Below are positions 34,898-44,689 of a stretch of 64,000 nucleotides of DNA, one piece after another. Where the stretch lies: the NCBI GenBank assembly GCA_039602395.1, contig JBCNJP010000025.1, positions 48,503,980-48,567,979 on the forward strand, written 5' to 3'. The stretch's first letter is position 1. Every line of letters starts with the position of its first letter. The position numbers and the translations under genes were made by a program. Origin of the DNA: Deinandra increscens subsp. villosa. Taxonomy: Eukaryota > Streptophyta > Magnoliopsida > Asterales > Asteraceae. The notes beneath the pieces were generated by a model, which had not been told where the DNA came from, did not search any database, and worked only from the letters and a program-made list of their open reading frames with translations.

Positions 34898-35042
34898 TGT
34901 TTTTTTTTTAAAATTTTGAATAAGTTTTTAATTTATTTAATGTTAAAATATAAAAAACAAGTTATTAGATAATAATTACATAAATGATTAGTAGGGGGTT
35001 ATGGGGGTATGCCTACACCACTTTTCTCATCACCCTCCTTTG

Positions 35043-35211
35043 TGGCGATGAGGGGAGACTTAGGGCTTAAAGGTCACAAGTTCGATCCCTGAGCTCCGAG
35101 GTTTTACCATCTGGCCGCTCGTGGAGATGGATTTTTCCTGAAATGAGCTCAACTGGCATAAATAATCCTTGGATTTTCTAGGGCATTCGTTGGCCGTTTA
35201 AAAACAAAAAA
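35043..35211 (+). mobile_element. tRNA-derived SINE 2
   Basis: Plus strand, about 169 bases. The box A-like TGGCGATGAGG is at 35043-35053 and the box B-like AGTTCGATCCC at 35079-35089. It ends in an A-rich tail (AAAAACAAAAAA). Target-site duplications CACCCTCCTTTG lie at 35031-35042 and 35212-35223. It sits about 500 bases upstream of the UGT start codon, and its sequence is unlike SINE 1, so it is a different family. Confidence 0.88.
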
Positions 35212-35684
35212 CACCCTCCTTTGACGACATAATATCCACTTGACACATAACGCATGGGTGGGGTTACGAGCACACGTAATGTAAAGGATTTTAATGAATC
35301 TATATAGGCTTAATATTGAAGTGAACACATCATATTTAGTGTTGGTAAAAAATGAAAACACGTCATATTTAATAATATATTAATGTTTGCCTGACTCATT
35401 TAGTGAACATACATTGAAGTTGGCAAGTATTTGTCAGCACATCTCAGATCTTTGAAAGGCTCCCATACCCAAAAAATATATAAAAATAATAATAATAAAA
35501 AGGTCCAATCATTTGCTACGGCACTTTCATCCATCGACGGTTGCATTTCACAAGTTGCGTATCGAACTTTGAGTCTCACGTACGTATGGTCAAAAAGATA
35601 AGGCGTTACCATAATTTGGTGAAGTTTTCCTGCTCATGCATATCGCTATGGTTTTTTCACACCTACCTTTATTTCATGTCCTCC

Positions 35685-35690
35685 TATAAA
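35685..35690 (+). promoter_or_regulatory. TATA box of the UGT gene
   Basis: TATAAA in the context CTCCTATAAAACCC lies 44 bases before the ATG at 35734, so the 5' untranslated leader would be very short (roughly 15-20 bases). Confidence 0.65.
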
Positions 35691-35733
35691 ACCCTGCAGA
35701 TAGATATAGAGTACTCCATCTAATCTAAACTCA

Positions 35734-36241
35734 ATGTATATGTTGAAAAAACCTCATGCGGTATGCGTGCCCTTTCCAGCACAAGGGCACATTAACCCTA
35801 TGCTAACACTTGCCAAAATCCTCCACTCTAAGGGTTTCCACATAACCTTTGTCAACACCGAATTCAACCACCGACGCCTCGTAAAATCACAGGGCTCCTA
35901 CATCCTCGAGAGCTGCTCCCCCTCCTTTCAATTTGAGACCATTCCTGACGGTCTTCCGCCGGCCGAAAACCTAGATGTGACCCAAGATATCCCCTTGCTA
36001 TGCAAGTTCACATCTGAAACGTGTCTGGGCCCGTTTAAGAAGCTCCTCTCCAAACTTAATGGTGAGACGATGACACCTCCGGTGAGTTGTATAGTTTCCG
36101 ACGGTGTCATGAGCTTCACGCTTGACGCGGCTGATGAATTGGGTGTCCCTGAAGTTCTGTTTTGGACAACTAGTGCCGGTGGTTTGTTGGCTTACGCACA
36201 TTATAGCACTCTTAGACAAAATGGATTCATTCCACTAAAAG
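35734..36241 (+). CDS. UDP-glycosyltransferase, UGT85-type, exon 1
   Basis: First exon of a family-1 UDP-glycosyltransferase, residues 1-169 and the first base of codon 170. UGT85-type enzymes transfer glucose from UDP-glucose to small hydroxylated or carboxylated acceptors in the cytosol. Visible motifs are KKPHAVCVPFPAQGHINPML with the catalytic base His19 in GHINPM, FVNTEFNHRRL, and the partner Asp123 in VSDGVMSF. The start is the first ATG after the TATA box; a second in-frame ATG follows two codons later. The exon ends in ...PLK plus G before a GT donor at 36242, which is the usual UGT85 intron position. There is no signal peptide, as expected. Acceptor substrate cannot be read from sequence. 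Confidence 0.92.
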
Positions 36242-36323
36242 GTAATCAATCCATCCATCTTGATTTCGAATTCAAATAGTAGGGTTGGCTTATTTGGTTA
36301 TTCTCACGCACGCATATATATAG

Positions 36324-36504
36324 ACATCCCAATAAGTGTAGACAGGTAGATACTCTATTTCACATGTGAAATTTTCTGAACAATGAGAAAAAGGAAAAAA
36401 AAATAAAAAAGAAATTAATCATAACTATTAGATCAAGAGATATAATGGTGAAAAAAAATGTCTATCTGTGTACACTTATAGAGGTGTTTACAATAAACTT
36501 TTCA
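36324..36504 (-). mobile_element. MITE m1 (GTTCATTGTAGACACC family), inverted copy
   Basis: This carries the same internal words as copies m2-m5 in reverse order: AAGTGTAGACAGGTAGA, TTCACATGTGAAA and TTAGATCAAGAGA. It is bounded by TA tracts. It is the most diverged of the five copies. Confidence 0.7.
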
Positions 36505-36525
36505 ATATATATATATATATATATA

Positions 36526-37529
36526 GGTTTCGGATCAAATGCGACACCAAGTTTTCCCTAAGTCCGGTGCGGCACATTTTGGGCCTTTAGATCAAGTGGA
36601 TGGATGGATAAGATTGAAGGAGATGAGAGAGAAGGAGTGGAGGGAATCTAAAAACTGGAAGGGTAAATCTGGAAAAACATATTTATTCAAGTTCCCCCCA
36701 ATTTTTAAACGACAATAACTTTTTCATACGACATTATTTTCGAAAACGAATTTCACCATAATTCTAGTCGTGATTTTATCTTTAATTTGAGACTAGGTTT
36801 GCTCGATTTGGAGAAAAAAAAATTTCACGTTTTTTACGACGTTTTCCAGAACGTTTTTTTTTTTTTTTTTTTTGGATTCTCCTAGTAGCGATTTATGACC
36901 CTGCAAACTTTCAGACCTTAATTCGAAGTGTAGGCATTTTTTTTTATTTTTTAGTTCAGTTTTGTACACTGTGCTGGTCTATGCTGGTCAGTGCTGGGTC
37001 AGTGCTGTGCTGGTCATGCTGGTCTGTGCTGGCTGTGCTGGTGGAATTGTGCTCTTGTGCTGGTCTGTGCTGGCTGTGCTGGTGGATTTGTGCTGTTGTG
37101 CTGGTCAATGCTGGTCTATGCTCGTGTACACTGTCAATGTTTTTAAAAAAAAATAAAAAAAAGATATCTACGCTTCGAATTAAAATCTGAAAATTTTTAG
37201 GGGCCTAAATCGCACCTAGTACTACTCAAAAAAAAAAAAAAAAAAAAAACTGGAAAAAAACCCGGAAAAAACGTCAAAATTTTTTTTTTATTCAAATCGA
37301 ACAAACCTAGTCTCAAATTAAAGATAAAATCACGACTAGAATTATGGTGAAATTCGTTTTTGAAAATAATGTCGTATGAAAAAGTTATGGCCGTTTAAAA
37401 TTCTGGGGGGAAATGAGTAACTAACAAATATACTTATGGGGGAAGAAATCTGGAATTTTCCTTTATTACCCCCTGTCGCACCGGACTTAGGCAAAACCCC
37501 CTGCCGCACAGGAACCCCCCTCTATATAC

Positions 37530-37532
<3 letters not shown>
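36526..37532. mobile_element. Foldback element FB1 with a GTGCTGG minisatellite core
   Basis: Two arms of about 400 bases (36526-36955 and 37142-37532) are inverted copies; for example AAATTTGAGACTAGGTTTG-like sequence at 36786 pairs with CAAACCTAGTCTCAAATT at 37301. The ends carry CTAAGTCCGGTGCGGCAC and its inverse near 37474. The core (36965-37125) is a degenerate GTGCTGGTC/GTGCTGGCT repeat. T and A runs flank the core. TA tracts bound the element. No transposase is encoded, so it is non-autonomous. Confidence 0.85.

Positions 37533-37573
<41 letters not shown>
37533..37573. repeat. (TA)n microsatellite
   Basis: About 40 bases of alternating TA bordering FB1. Confidence 0.95.
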
Positions 37574-37576
<3 letters not shown>

Positions 37577-37789
37577 GATACAAAATTCACTAGAATTGGA
37601 TATACCAAAAAAGGGCAGTGTAATGAACTCGTTGATTTCGGACAGGAAAAGAGTCAAATTCATCTGGAATTTTCCTACGAAGAGTAATGAATAAAGAAGA
37701 GTAATGAATAAAAGTTGATTTGTTTATCCACAACTAAAAAAAGATAAATTGGGTCCATTGAAATGAAATGTGTTTTTGCTTTTACTTTG

Positions 37790-38120
37790 ATATTATACTT
37801 TAAACGATCCCAATGAATGGGCTTATAGTAATGATTGTCTTTTGATGAAGCAATTAGTCAGTTAAAACAATAACGAGGAAATTCAAATCAAAAATGATAA
37901 AATTTTTTGTATTTGAATATTCATTTTTTGATTTGAATTTGATAGGGCTCTAGGGCTATACGGACTCGAACCGTAGACCTTCTCGGTAAAACATATCAAA
38001 CTTATTATTATCAAAATGATCTGAACTGTTTCAAAGACCCAACATGCATTTTTTGTGCATTGGGCTCTTTCATTAACTGATAGAAATATCAGCTAGTCCG
38101 CCATTTTTATTTTTGACAGA
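37790..38120 (-). other. Plastid-like DNA fragment (candidate NUPT) with a tRNA 3' half
   Basis: The minus strand at 37951-37985 reads CGAGAAGGTCTACGG then TTCGAGTCCGTATAGCCCTA. This is a tRNA T-arm (TACGG/CCGTA stem, TTCGAGT loop) plus an acceptor strand resembling plastid tRNA-Val(UAC). The neighbouring hairpin GACCCAACATGCA...TGCATTGGGCTC and the sequence after it also look plastid to me. No complete tRNA is present, so it is not a working tRNA gene. The edges are uncertain and it could extend left to about 37590. Confidence 0.5.
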
Positions 38121-38135
38121 AATATATATATATAT

Positions 38136-38316
38136 AGGGTTAGGTTCAAATGAGAACTTTTTATTTTGAGAACTTTTGAGAAATAAATCTCAACCACAAA
38201 TTTCAGGGGTGGACCACTACAATTCATGGGAGGGGGGATACATGTAATAAACATGTGGCTCAAATTAGTTCTTTTTAGTTCTCAAATCAAATTGGTTCTC
38301 AAATGATCCTCTCCCT
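38136..38316. mobile_element. MITE m6 (AGGTTCAAATGAGAAC ends)
   Basis: The left end GGGTTAGGTTCAAATGAGAAC-like sequence is matched by the inverted right end GTTCTCAAATGATCCTCTCCC. About 180 bases, TA tracts on both sides, no coding capacity. Confidence 0.75.
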
Positions 38317-38337
38317 ATATATATATATATATATATA

Positions 38338-38570
38338 GTGAAAAGTTCATTGTAGACACCTCTACAAGTGTAGACAGGTAGACACCCTAATTCACCATTA
38401 GATCTCTTGATCTAATGGTTATGATTAATTTCTTTTTTCTTTTTTTTTCTTTTTTTCATTGTTCAGAAAATTTCACATGTGAAAACACATGTGAAATAAA
38501 GTAATTTCACATGTGAAATAGGTTGTCTACTTGTCTACACTTAATTGGGTGTCTATAATGAACCTCACCC
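38338..38570 (+). mobile_element. MITE m2 (GTTCATTGTAGACACC family)
   Basis: The ends GTGAAAAGTTCATTG and CTATAATGAACCTCACCC are inverted copies. Inside, ACCATTAGATCTCTTGAT is followed by a T-rich tract and three TTCACATGTGAAA palindromes. (TA)n tracts lie directly on both sides. Confidence 0.85.
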
Positions 38571-38597
38571 TATATATATATATATATATATATATGG

Positions 38598-39584
38598 GAA
38601 AATTATTGTACAAAGGAGACTTTACGTGCGAAGTGTGCGAAGGAGGGTAATATTGTCTGCCTCCCCTTGATAATCACGCAAGATTTTGCCACCGTGCTTT
38701 TGGTAGTAAAAATGGCATCAAAAGGGCAATTGTCATCATTTTGTCACCAAAATATGAATGGTGTTAAAAGGCAATTGTCACCATTTTAACACCAAATTTA
38801 ATCACACAAAGTTTATTTCATAAGCAATTGTCATCATTTTACTTTATTTAATAAGTAATTGTCACCATTTTTGCCACCAAATATGTTGTGAAAAATGTAC
38901 ATTTCATAATCACGCAAATTATACATAATCACGCAAAGGCCTATATTTCATAAGAAATTGATACCATTTTGCCACCAAATATGTTTTGGTAGCAAAAATG
39001 GTGTCAAAAGGGAAATTGTCACCATTTTACAACCAAATATATTTATTTTATAAACAATTGGCACCATTTTGCCACCAAATATGTTATGAAAAAATGTACA
39101 GGCACCAAGTTCATAAGCAATTGTCACCATTTTGCCACCAAAATATGTTTTGGTAGCAAAAATGGTGTAAAAAAAGCAATTGTCACCATTTTACCACCAA
39201 ATACAATAATCACGCATGCTTTATTTCATAATCACGCAAACGTCACCTAGACGCATAGTCGAGTTCTAAAAAAAGGTTTTTTAACTTCAAGAGAAAGTAT
39301 AGCAATACTATACTCGAATTAAAAAGAATTAAATGCTCGAATTTATGGTGTAATTTTTTTTTAAACCGATGTCATATGAAAAAGTTATAGATGTTTATAA
39401 AACATGAGGGAACCTTTTTTGTAGGTTATACCCATTTTACCCCTCTAAGTTATTTTCACGCTAATTTTTTTGCTTTGCATTTAGATTAGATCTCCCAGAT
39501 CTGGACCACTCATTTATCAAAATCAATGGCGAAGATCACTTCACGCACTTCGCTAGGAAATATCACTTTGTATTTGAACTTTCA

Positions 39585-39586
<2 letters not shown>
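38598..39586. mobile_element. TA-bounded element with internal palindromic repeats
   Basis: About 990 bases between TA tracts. The ends show weak inverted similarity (GTGCGAAGTGTGCGAAGG near 38628 against CGCACTTCGC near 39543). The interior (38690-39210) repeats a unit of roughly 60 bases built on CACCATTTTGCCACCAAA, which is itself inverted as TTTGGTAGCAAAAATGGTG. No coding region. Confidence 0.6.

Positions 39587-39630
<44 letters not shown>
39587..39630. repeat. (TA)n microsatellite
   Basis: About 44 bases of TA separating two palindromic elements. Confidence 0.95.
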
Positions 39631-39635
<5 letters not shown>

Positions 39636-40060
39636 AGGATATGATGTAAAAACAACTTTTATTGCGAAAACACGAAAACAAATATTAAAACCTCTATAAC
39701 TTTTTCCTACGTTAATATTTTTGATAAAAAAATTGTACCATAGATCTTATAATTCTGTTATCTTTAATTCTTGAAAAAATTAAAAAAATAAAAAAAGTTT
39801 AAAAAAAATTAATGTTTTTTTTTGTTAATATTGCACATGTGTAATATAATAAATACGTATTATTGCATATGTGCAATAATTAAAAAAATCACGAAATTTA
39901 TTATGTTTAATTTTTTTTTCCCCAGAATTAAAGGTGACATAATTTTAAGACTTTTGGTGGAAATTTTTTTAAAAAAATATTAACGTATGAGGAAGTTATA
40001 TAGGGTTTAATATTTGTTTTCGTGTTTTCGCAATAACATCTTGTTTTTATTTGATCATTC

Positions 40061-40063
<3 letters not shown>
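39631..40063. mobile_element. Foldback element FB2
   Basis: A nearly complete palindrome of about 430 bases. The left arm begins GGGTAAGGATATGATG and carries GCGAAAACACGAAAACAAAT; the right arm carries ATTTGTTTTCGTGTTTTCGC and ends GATCATTCCCC. The centre is TATTGCACATGTGTAATA-like. TA tracts bound it. Non-coding. Confidence 0.85.
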
Positions 40064-40093
<30 letters not shown>

Positions 40094-40097
<4 letters not shown>

Positions 40098-40280
40098 AAA
40101 GTTCATTGTAGACACCCCCATAAGTGTAGACAGGTAGACACATTTTTTCACCATTAGATCTCTTGATCTAATGGTTGTGATTAATTTTCTTTTTTCTTTT
40201 TTTCTTTTTTCTCATTAATTAGAAACTTTCACATGTGAAAAAGAGCTATTTCACATGTGAAAGTGTCTACAATGAACCTC

Positions 40281-40284
<4 letters not shown>
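40094..40284 (+). mobile_element. MITE m3 (GTTCATTGTAGACACC family)
   Basis: Same ends and interior words as m2, with one TTCACATGTGAAA palindrome lost. TA tracts on both sides. Confidence 0.85.
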
Positions 40285-40349
<65 letters not shown>

Positions 40350-40350
40350 T
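40285..40350. repeat. (TA)n and (GA)n microsatellites
   Basis: TA repeat to 40331, then about nine GA units to 40350. Confidence 0.95.
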
Positions 40351-40983
40351 GTTCATTGTAGACCCTTAAAAATTGTAAACCCTGTAGACTCCTATATTGT
40401 TCTATAAAACTCACTAAAATTATAAAACTCATTGCTGTTGAGTTTGGTTATTTTTTATGCGATAAGTTTTTAAAAATAAAAAAGAAAAACCTAGAAAGTT
40501 GTTAGACACATTGAAATATAATTGTTGTTAAAAAATGTTGTATTATTCTTTAAAACTCACTAAAAATTATAAAACAGATTGCTGAGTTTTAAAACTCACT
40601 GTTGTGTTTAAAACTCACTACAACTTTAAAAATCAATGTTCTATAAAACTCATTGAAAATTATAAAAATCATTACAAATTGTAAAAATCACTCTTAAGTT
40701 TAAAATCATTGTTTTTAAAACTCACTATAACTTTAAACACCGATGTTCTATAAAACTCACTAAAAATTATAATTTGAAATTAAGATAATAAAAAAATAAA
40801 GAAAAAACTAAAAACTTTATAAATAAAACCCTAAATTAAAATATGAAGATATAAATATGACAAAATAAAAAAAGTAAAAAAACAACAAATTCAACAGCAA
40901 TGAGTTTTATAATTTTTAGTGAGTTTTATAGAACAATATAGGGGTTTACGGGGTCTACACTTTTTAAGGGGTGTACAATGAAC
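40351..40983. mobile_element. Foldback element FB3, related ends
   Basis: It starts GTTCATTGTAGACCC and ends GGGGTGTACAATGAAC. Subterminal arms pair GTTCTATAAAACTCAC with GTGAGTTTTATAGAAC and then ACTCATTGCTGTTG with CAACAGCAATGAGT. The middle is a degenerate AAAACTCACTA(TAA) repeat. Its terminal word is shared with MITEs m1-m5, so they probably use the same transposase family. Confidence 0.8.
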
Positions 40984-41168
40984 CTTTAGATCAAGAGATC
41001 TAGTGGTGTAAGTGTAGACAGGTAGACACCCTTTTTCACCATTAGATCTCTTGATCTAAAGGTTGTGATTATTTTTCTTTTTTCTTTTTTTCTTTTTTCT
41101 CATTAATTAGAAACTTTCACATGTGAAAAATAGCTATTTCACATGCGAAAGTGTTTACAATGAACCTC

Positions 41169-41172
<4 letters not shown>
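40984..41172 (+). mobile_element. MITE m4 (GTTCATTGTAGACACC family), fused to FB3
   Basis: It has the m-family interior and right end (ACAATGAACCTCACCC) but its left end is joined to FB3 without a TA tract, so the left terminus is lost or shared. Confidence 0.75.

Positions 41173-41218
<46 letters not shown>
41173..41218. repeat. (TA)n microsatellite
   Basis: About 46 bases of TA between m4 and m5. Confidence 0.95.
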
Positions 41219-41222
<4 letters not shown>

Positions 41223-41446
41223 AAAGTTTATTGTAGACACCTCCATAAGTGTAGACAGAGACACCTTTTTTCACCATTAGATCTCTTGATCTAATGGTTA
41301 TGATTAATTTCTTTTTTCTTTTTTTTCCCTTTTTTTCATTGTTCAGAAAATTTCACATGTGAAAACACATGTGAAATAAAGTAATTTCACATGTGAAATA
41401 GGGTGTCTACCTGTCTACACTTATGGGGGTGTCTACAATGAACCTC

Positions 41447-41450
<4 letters not shown>
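41219..41450 (+). mobile_element. MITE m5 (GTTCATTGTAGACACC family)
   Basis: Nearly identical in layout to m2, with both terminal inverted repeats and three TTCACATGTGAAA palindromes. TA tracts on both sides. It ends 145 bases before the UGT splice acceptor. Confidence 0.85.

Positions 41451-41492
<42 letters not shown>
41451..41492. repeat. (TA)n microsatellite
   Basis: About 42 bases of TA with one G interruption. Confidence 0.95.
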
Positions 41493-41493
<1 letters not shown>

Positions 41494-41594
41494 TATAGTG
41501 GGATCGGAATTTTTATGATTTAGCGACCCCCTAAATTCAATTCATGCATTGAACTTTTGGAACCTCATATAACTCTTTTCTGTATAACATGTAG

Positions 41595-42505
41595 ATTCTG
41601 ATGATTTAAACAATGGATACTTGGATACAATAGTTGATTGCTGCATACCTAGCATGAAAGGCATACGCTTGAAGGACATGCCAACATTCATTAGAAGCAC
41701 AGATCCAGACGAACCCATGGTCAATTTTTGTATCCGAGAAACTGCAAGGGCTAACAGAGCCTCCGCAATAATACTCAACACCTTCGAAGACTTAGAGCAC
41801 GACGTGTTAAACGAGCTCTCTTCCATTTATCCTTGTGTTTTGTCAATCGGCCCTTTACACGCCATTGCAAACAATATGGTGCAAAAAGATCTAAAGTTAA
41901 TGGGTTCGAGTCTGTGGAAAGTAGACACGGAATGCCTGGCATGGCTCGACTCGAAAGAGGCCGATTCAGTCGTATACGTAAACTTTGGAAGCATAACTGT
42001 AATGACACCTCAACAACTAGTTGAGTTCTCCTGGGGGCTTGCGAATAGTAACCAGGCCTTTTTATGGGTCATCCGACCAGACCTGGTTACTGGCGTGGTG
42101 CCTCAGGAGTTTCTTGAGGCGACCGGCCAGAGGGGAATGTTGACAAGTTGGTGCCCTCAAGAAAAAGTTCTCAATCACCCATCAATAGGAGGGTTTTTGA
42201 CGCATAGTGGGTGGAACTCAACCATTGAAAGTATATCGAGTGGCATTCCCATGATTTGTTGGCCGTTCTTTGCGGAGCAACAAACCAATTGTTGGTATAG
42301 TTGTAATAAGTGGCGCATTGGAATGGAGATCGACACTGATGTCGATAGAAACCAGGTTGAAACGCTTGTGAGGACGTTAATGGTGGAAGAAAAAGGCAAG
42401 GACATGAGAGAGATGGCCATGGTGTGGAAGAAAAAGGCTGAAACCCCGTCATCTTTGTTAAACATCGACAAGTTGATCAACCAAATACTCCTCCTTCGGT
42501 CGTAG
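41595..42505 (+). CDS. UDP-glycosyltransferase, UGT85-type, exon 2
   Basis: Second exon, finishing codon 170 and running to the stop at 42503-42505; the joined protein is 472 aa. It holds the UDP-sugar-binding half. The 44-residue PSPG box runs from Trp355 (WCPQEKVLNHPSIGGFLTHS) to Gln398 (FFAEQ), with the HSGWNS core usual for UGT85. The last Gln favours glucose as donor. GIRLKDMPTFIR near residue 192 is the usual UGT85 linker. Near the C-terminus, between KKKAE and LLNIDKLI, a few residues usually present in the family appear to be missing. No stop or frameshift is seen, so the gene may be functional if the large intron is spliced. Confidence 0.92.
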
Positions 42506-42681
42506 CGGTTGGAAGAAAAAGGCCACCATCATCTTTGATTTGTTCCCTTATATTTTTTTTTTCAAAGATTATTATTACTTGGAATATTTCAATTTTATTC
42601 AAGACACTTTTGTATGTCACAATCAAATAATTCTCAAGTTTACACTTAATATTAATGATTTAAAATCGTTTGAACAATAAG

Positions 42682-43841
42682 GGAAAAATTGCATGAAATA
42701 ATCTTAACTTTTCCCCGTTCGCAAATAATAATCCCACCTTCCGAAATTGCAAGGAGCAGTCCCAACTTGTCAATATTTTGCACCTAACAGACCCTCCGTT
42801 AAAAAAAATTAACGGCGTCAAAAAGTGATGACGTGGAAGCTGATGTGGAACTTTTTTTTAATTTTTTTTTCTTTTTAATCCCAAGTTTTCACCTTTTTGC
42901 AAATAATAATCCCATCTTTACATTCATTCTGTTTGACTTTTTGGAGTCAAACTTCATGTATTTTGACTCAAAAATTGGACCCGAATTTGAGTTTGTTTGT
43001 GTTTGTGATTGATTCCAGTAGTTGTAGTTTATTAAAACGAATCTACCGTAGGTTACGAAAATAATTTTCATTGAGTTTTGTTCATAATCGCGAAATGGGG
43101 GTGGTGAACGTGTTCTTGAGCTCATCAATGGTGAAATCTCTAATCCTTAACGGTTTTCTGCAAGTCTGGTTCCACTAGCTTCGGTTTGAACTCGTGAATT
43201 CAATGGTACAATCGGCTTCGAATTTCGTTCATGTTTGTGTGATTCACCATTATCAAAGAATGGTGTTCTTCAAGAGCTCATCAATGGTGAATCTCACAAA
43301 CATGAACGAAATTCAAAACCGATTGTACCATTGAATTCACGAGTTCAAACCGAAGCTAGTGGAACCAGACTTGCAGAAAACCGTTACGGATTAAAGATTT
43401 CACCATTGATGAGCTCAAGAACATGTTCACCACCCCCATTTCGCGATTATGAACAAAACTCAATGAAAATTGTTTTCGTAACCTACGGTAGATTCGTTTT
43501 GATAAACTATAACTATTGGAATCAATCACAAACACAAACAAACTCAAATTCGGGTCCAATTTTTGAGTCAAAATACATGAAGTTTGACTCCAAAAAGTCA
43601 AACATAATGAATGTAAAGATGGGATTATTATTTGCAAAAAGGTAAAAACTTGGGATTAAAAAGAAAAAAAATTAAAAAAAAAGTTCCACGTCATCACTTT
43701 TTGACGCCGTTAATTTTTTTTAACGGAGGGTCTGTTAGGTGCAAAATATTGACAAGTTGGGGACTGCTCCTTGCAATTTCGGAAGGTGGGATTATTATTT
43801 GCGAACGGGGAAAAGTTGGGATTATTTCATGCAATTTTTCC
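42682..43841. mobile_element. Mutator-type palindromic MITE
   Basis: 1,160 bases of almost perfect inverted repeat, with arms of about 575 bases meeting near 43262. Terminal ends are GGAAAAATTGCATGAAAT and its exact inverse. Nine-base duplications AACAATAAG lie at 42673-42681 and 43842-43850; this length is typical of Mutator-like elements. Open frames on both arms (around 42889-43128 and 43235-43645) are mirror images and not real genes. It begins 176 bases after the UGT stop codon. Confidence 0.9.
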
Positions 43842-43904
43842 AACAATAAGTCATATATAAAGTTCACTTTATTTGATGCATATCACTATGATTTTCTTTA
43901 CACA

Positions 43905-44230
43905 TGATGTAGGTCCGGTTCAGTAGGTTAAAGCCAAGAAAACATCCAGGCCGGACTATTCTACTAATGCCGCACGACAAGGCAAACCGGCAAACAGGAC
44001 CTATGACTACACATCATAGGTCAACGACATTAATGGCAATCATAAGCCGTCTTATCCCAAAATGACACTCTAAGCTATGCACCTGCCACTCCGATCCATA
44101 CCAGTTATGGGTCGGAGCATTAATGGCCTTCAAGACAAAGTGTAAACGTTATAAATACCATTCTCAACCGGCTGTTCTTCTTTGTCAACGCTACTAAGGA
44201 CCTATAGGTTCGCAATATCTTAACTGATAA
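43905..44230 (+). mobile_element. Candidate LTR fragment with TATA box
   Basis: GC-richer sequence beginning near TGTAGGTCCGGTTC, with ATTAATGGC words and a TATAAATA box near 44151 followed by a leader-like segment. It looks like the U3/R part of a Gypsy LTR. No primer site or partner LTR was found. Confidence 0.35.
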
Positions 44231-44689
44231 ATTGACGAACTGTATATGAAAGTTTGCTTATCTTAACTGATAAATTTATGAACTGCTTGAAGTGATACGT
44301 GTTATGTTATGAAGATGTTTATGAATGATTATATGTGTTAGTAATGTATATGAGATGATTATTGAGGTTATGTGATATATTTGCTTTCAAATTACGTATC
44401 CAAATGATAAGGGTTTGTTAATAAACGCACAAGTGATTATGTATGATTATATGAGAACACATGATGCATTTTCTGTATTAATTTGTTGTGGATACGCCGC
44501 TGGTACATCCTGTATACATACACCTAGGTAACTTGGGGGATGTTCATCTGTTGCAGTATATGAATGCATTATTATGTTTATTAGGACATCTAAGCCATCT
44601 GGGTATCTAACTAGGGGCGGGTAGTAGTACTGTGGTGGTTAAGAAGATGTTCGATAGAATAGAACGTCTTAAGAGTTAAAGTTACGAGG
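44231..44689. other. Intergenic, no gene seen
   Basis: AT-rich sequence with a short local duplication of ATCTTAACTGATAAATT (44216 and 44257). Nothing else recognised. Confidence 0.4.

Larger units (their letters stand above)
36242..41594 (+). other. UGT intron, 5.35 kb, filled with small TEs
   Basis: The donor is AAAG|GTAATC and the acceptor TAACATGTAG|ATTCTG. Phase is kept: the split codon GAT (Asp170) joins KDSDDLNNGYLDT. Between the splice sites lie at least nine separate palindromic or TIR-bearing units, most bounded by (TA)n tracts, and one plastid-like fragment. Intron-1 of UGT85 genes is usually much shorter, so nearly all of the length comes from insertions. Confidence 0.85.

Noticed and set aside
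36962..37190. Cys/Trp-rich frames
   Set aside because: Translation of the GTGCTGG minisatellite in the foldback core.
42889..43645. Two open frames with nearly the same protein, MMSSRTRSPPPFRDYEQNS and relative
   Set aside because: They are mirror images from the two arms of the Mutator-type palindrome and have no domain.
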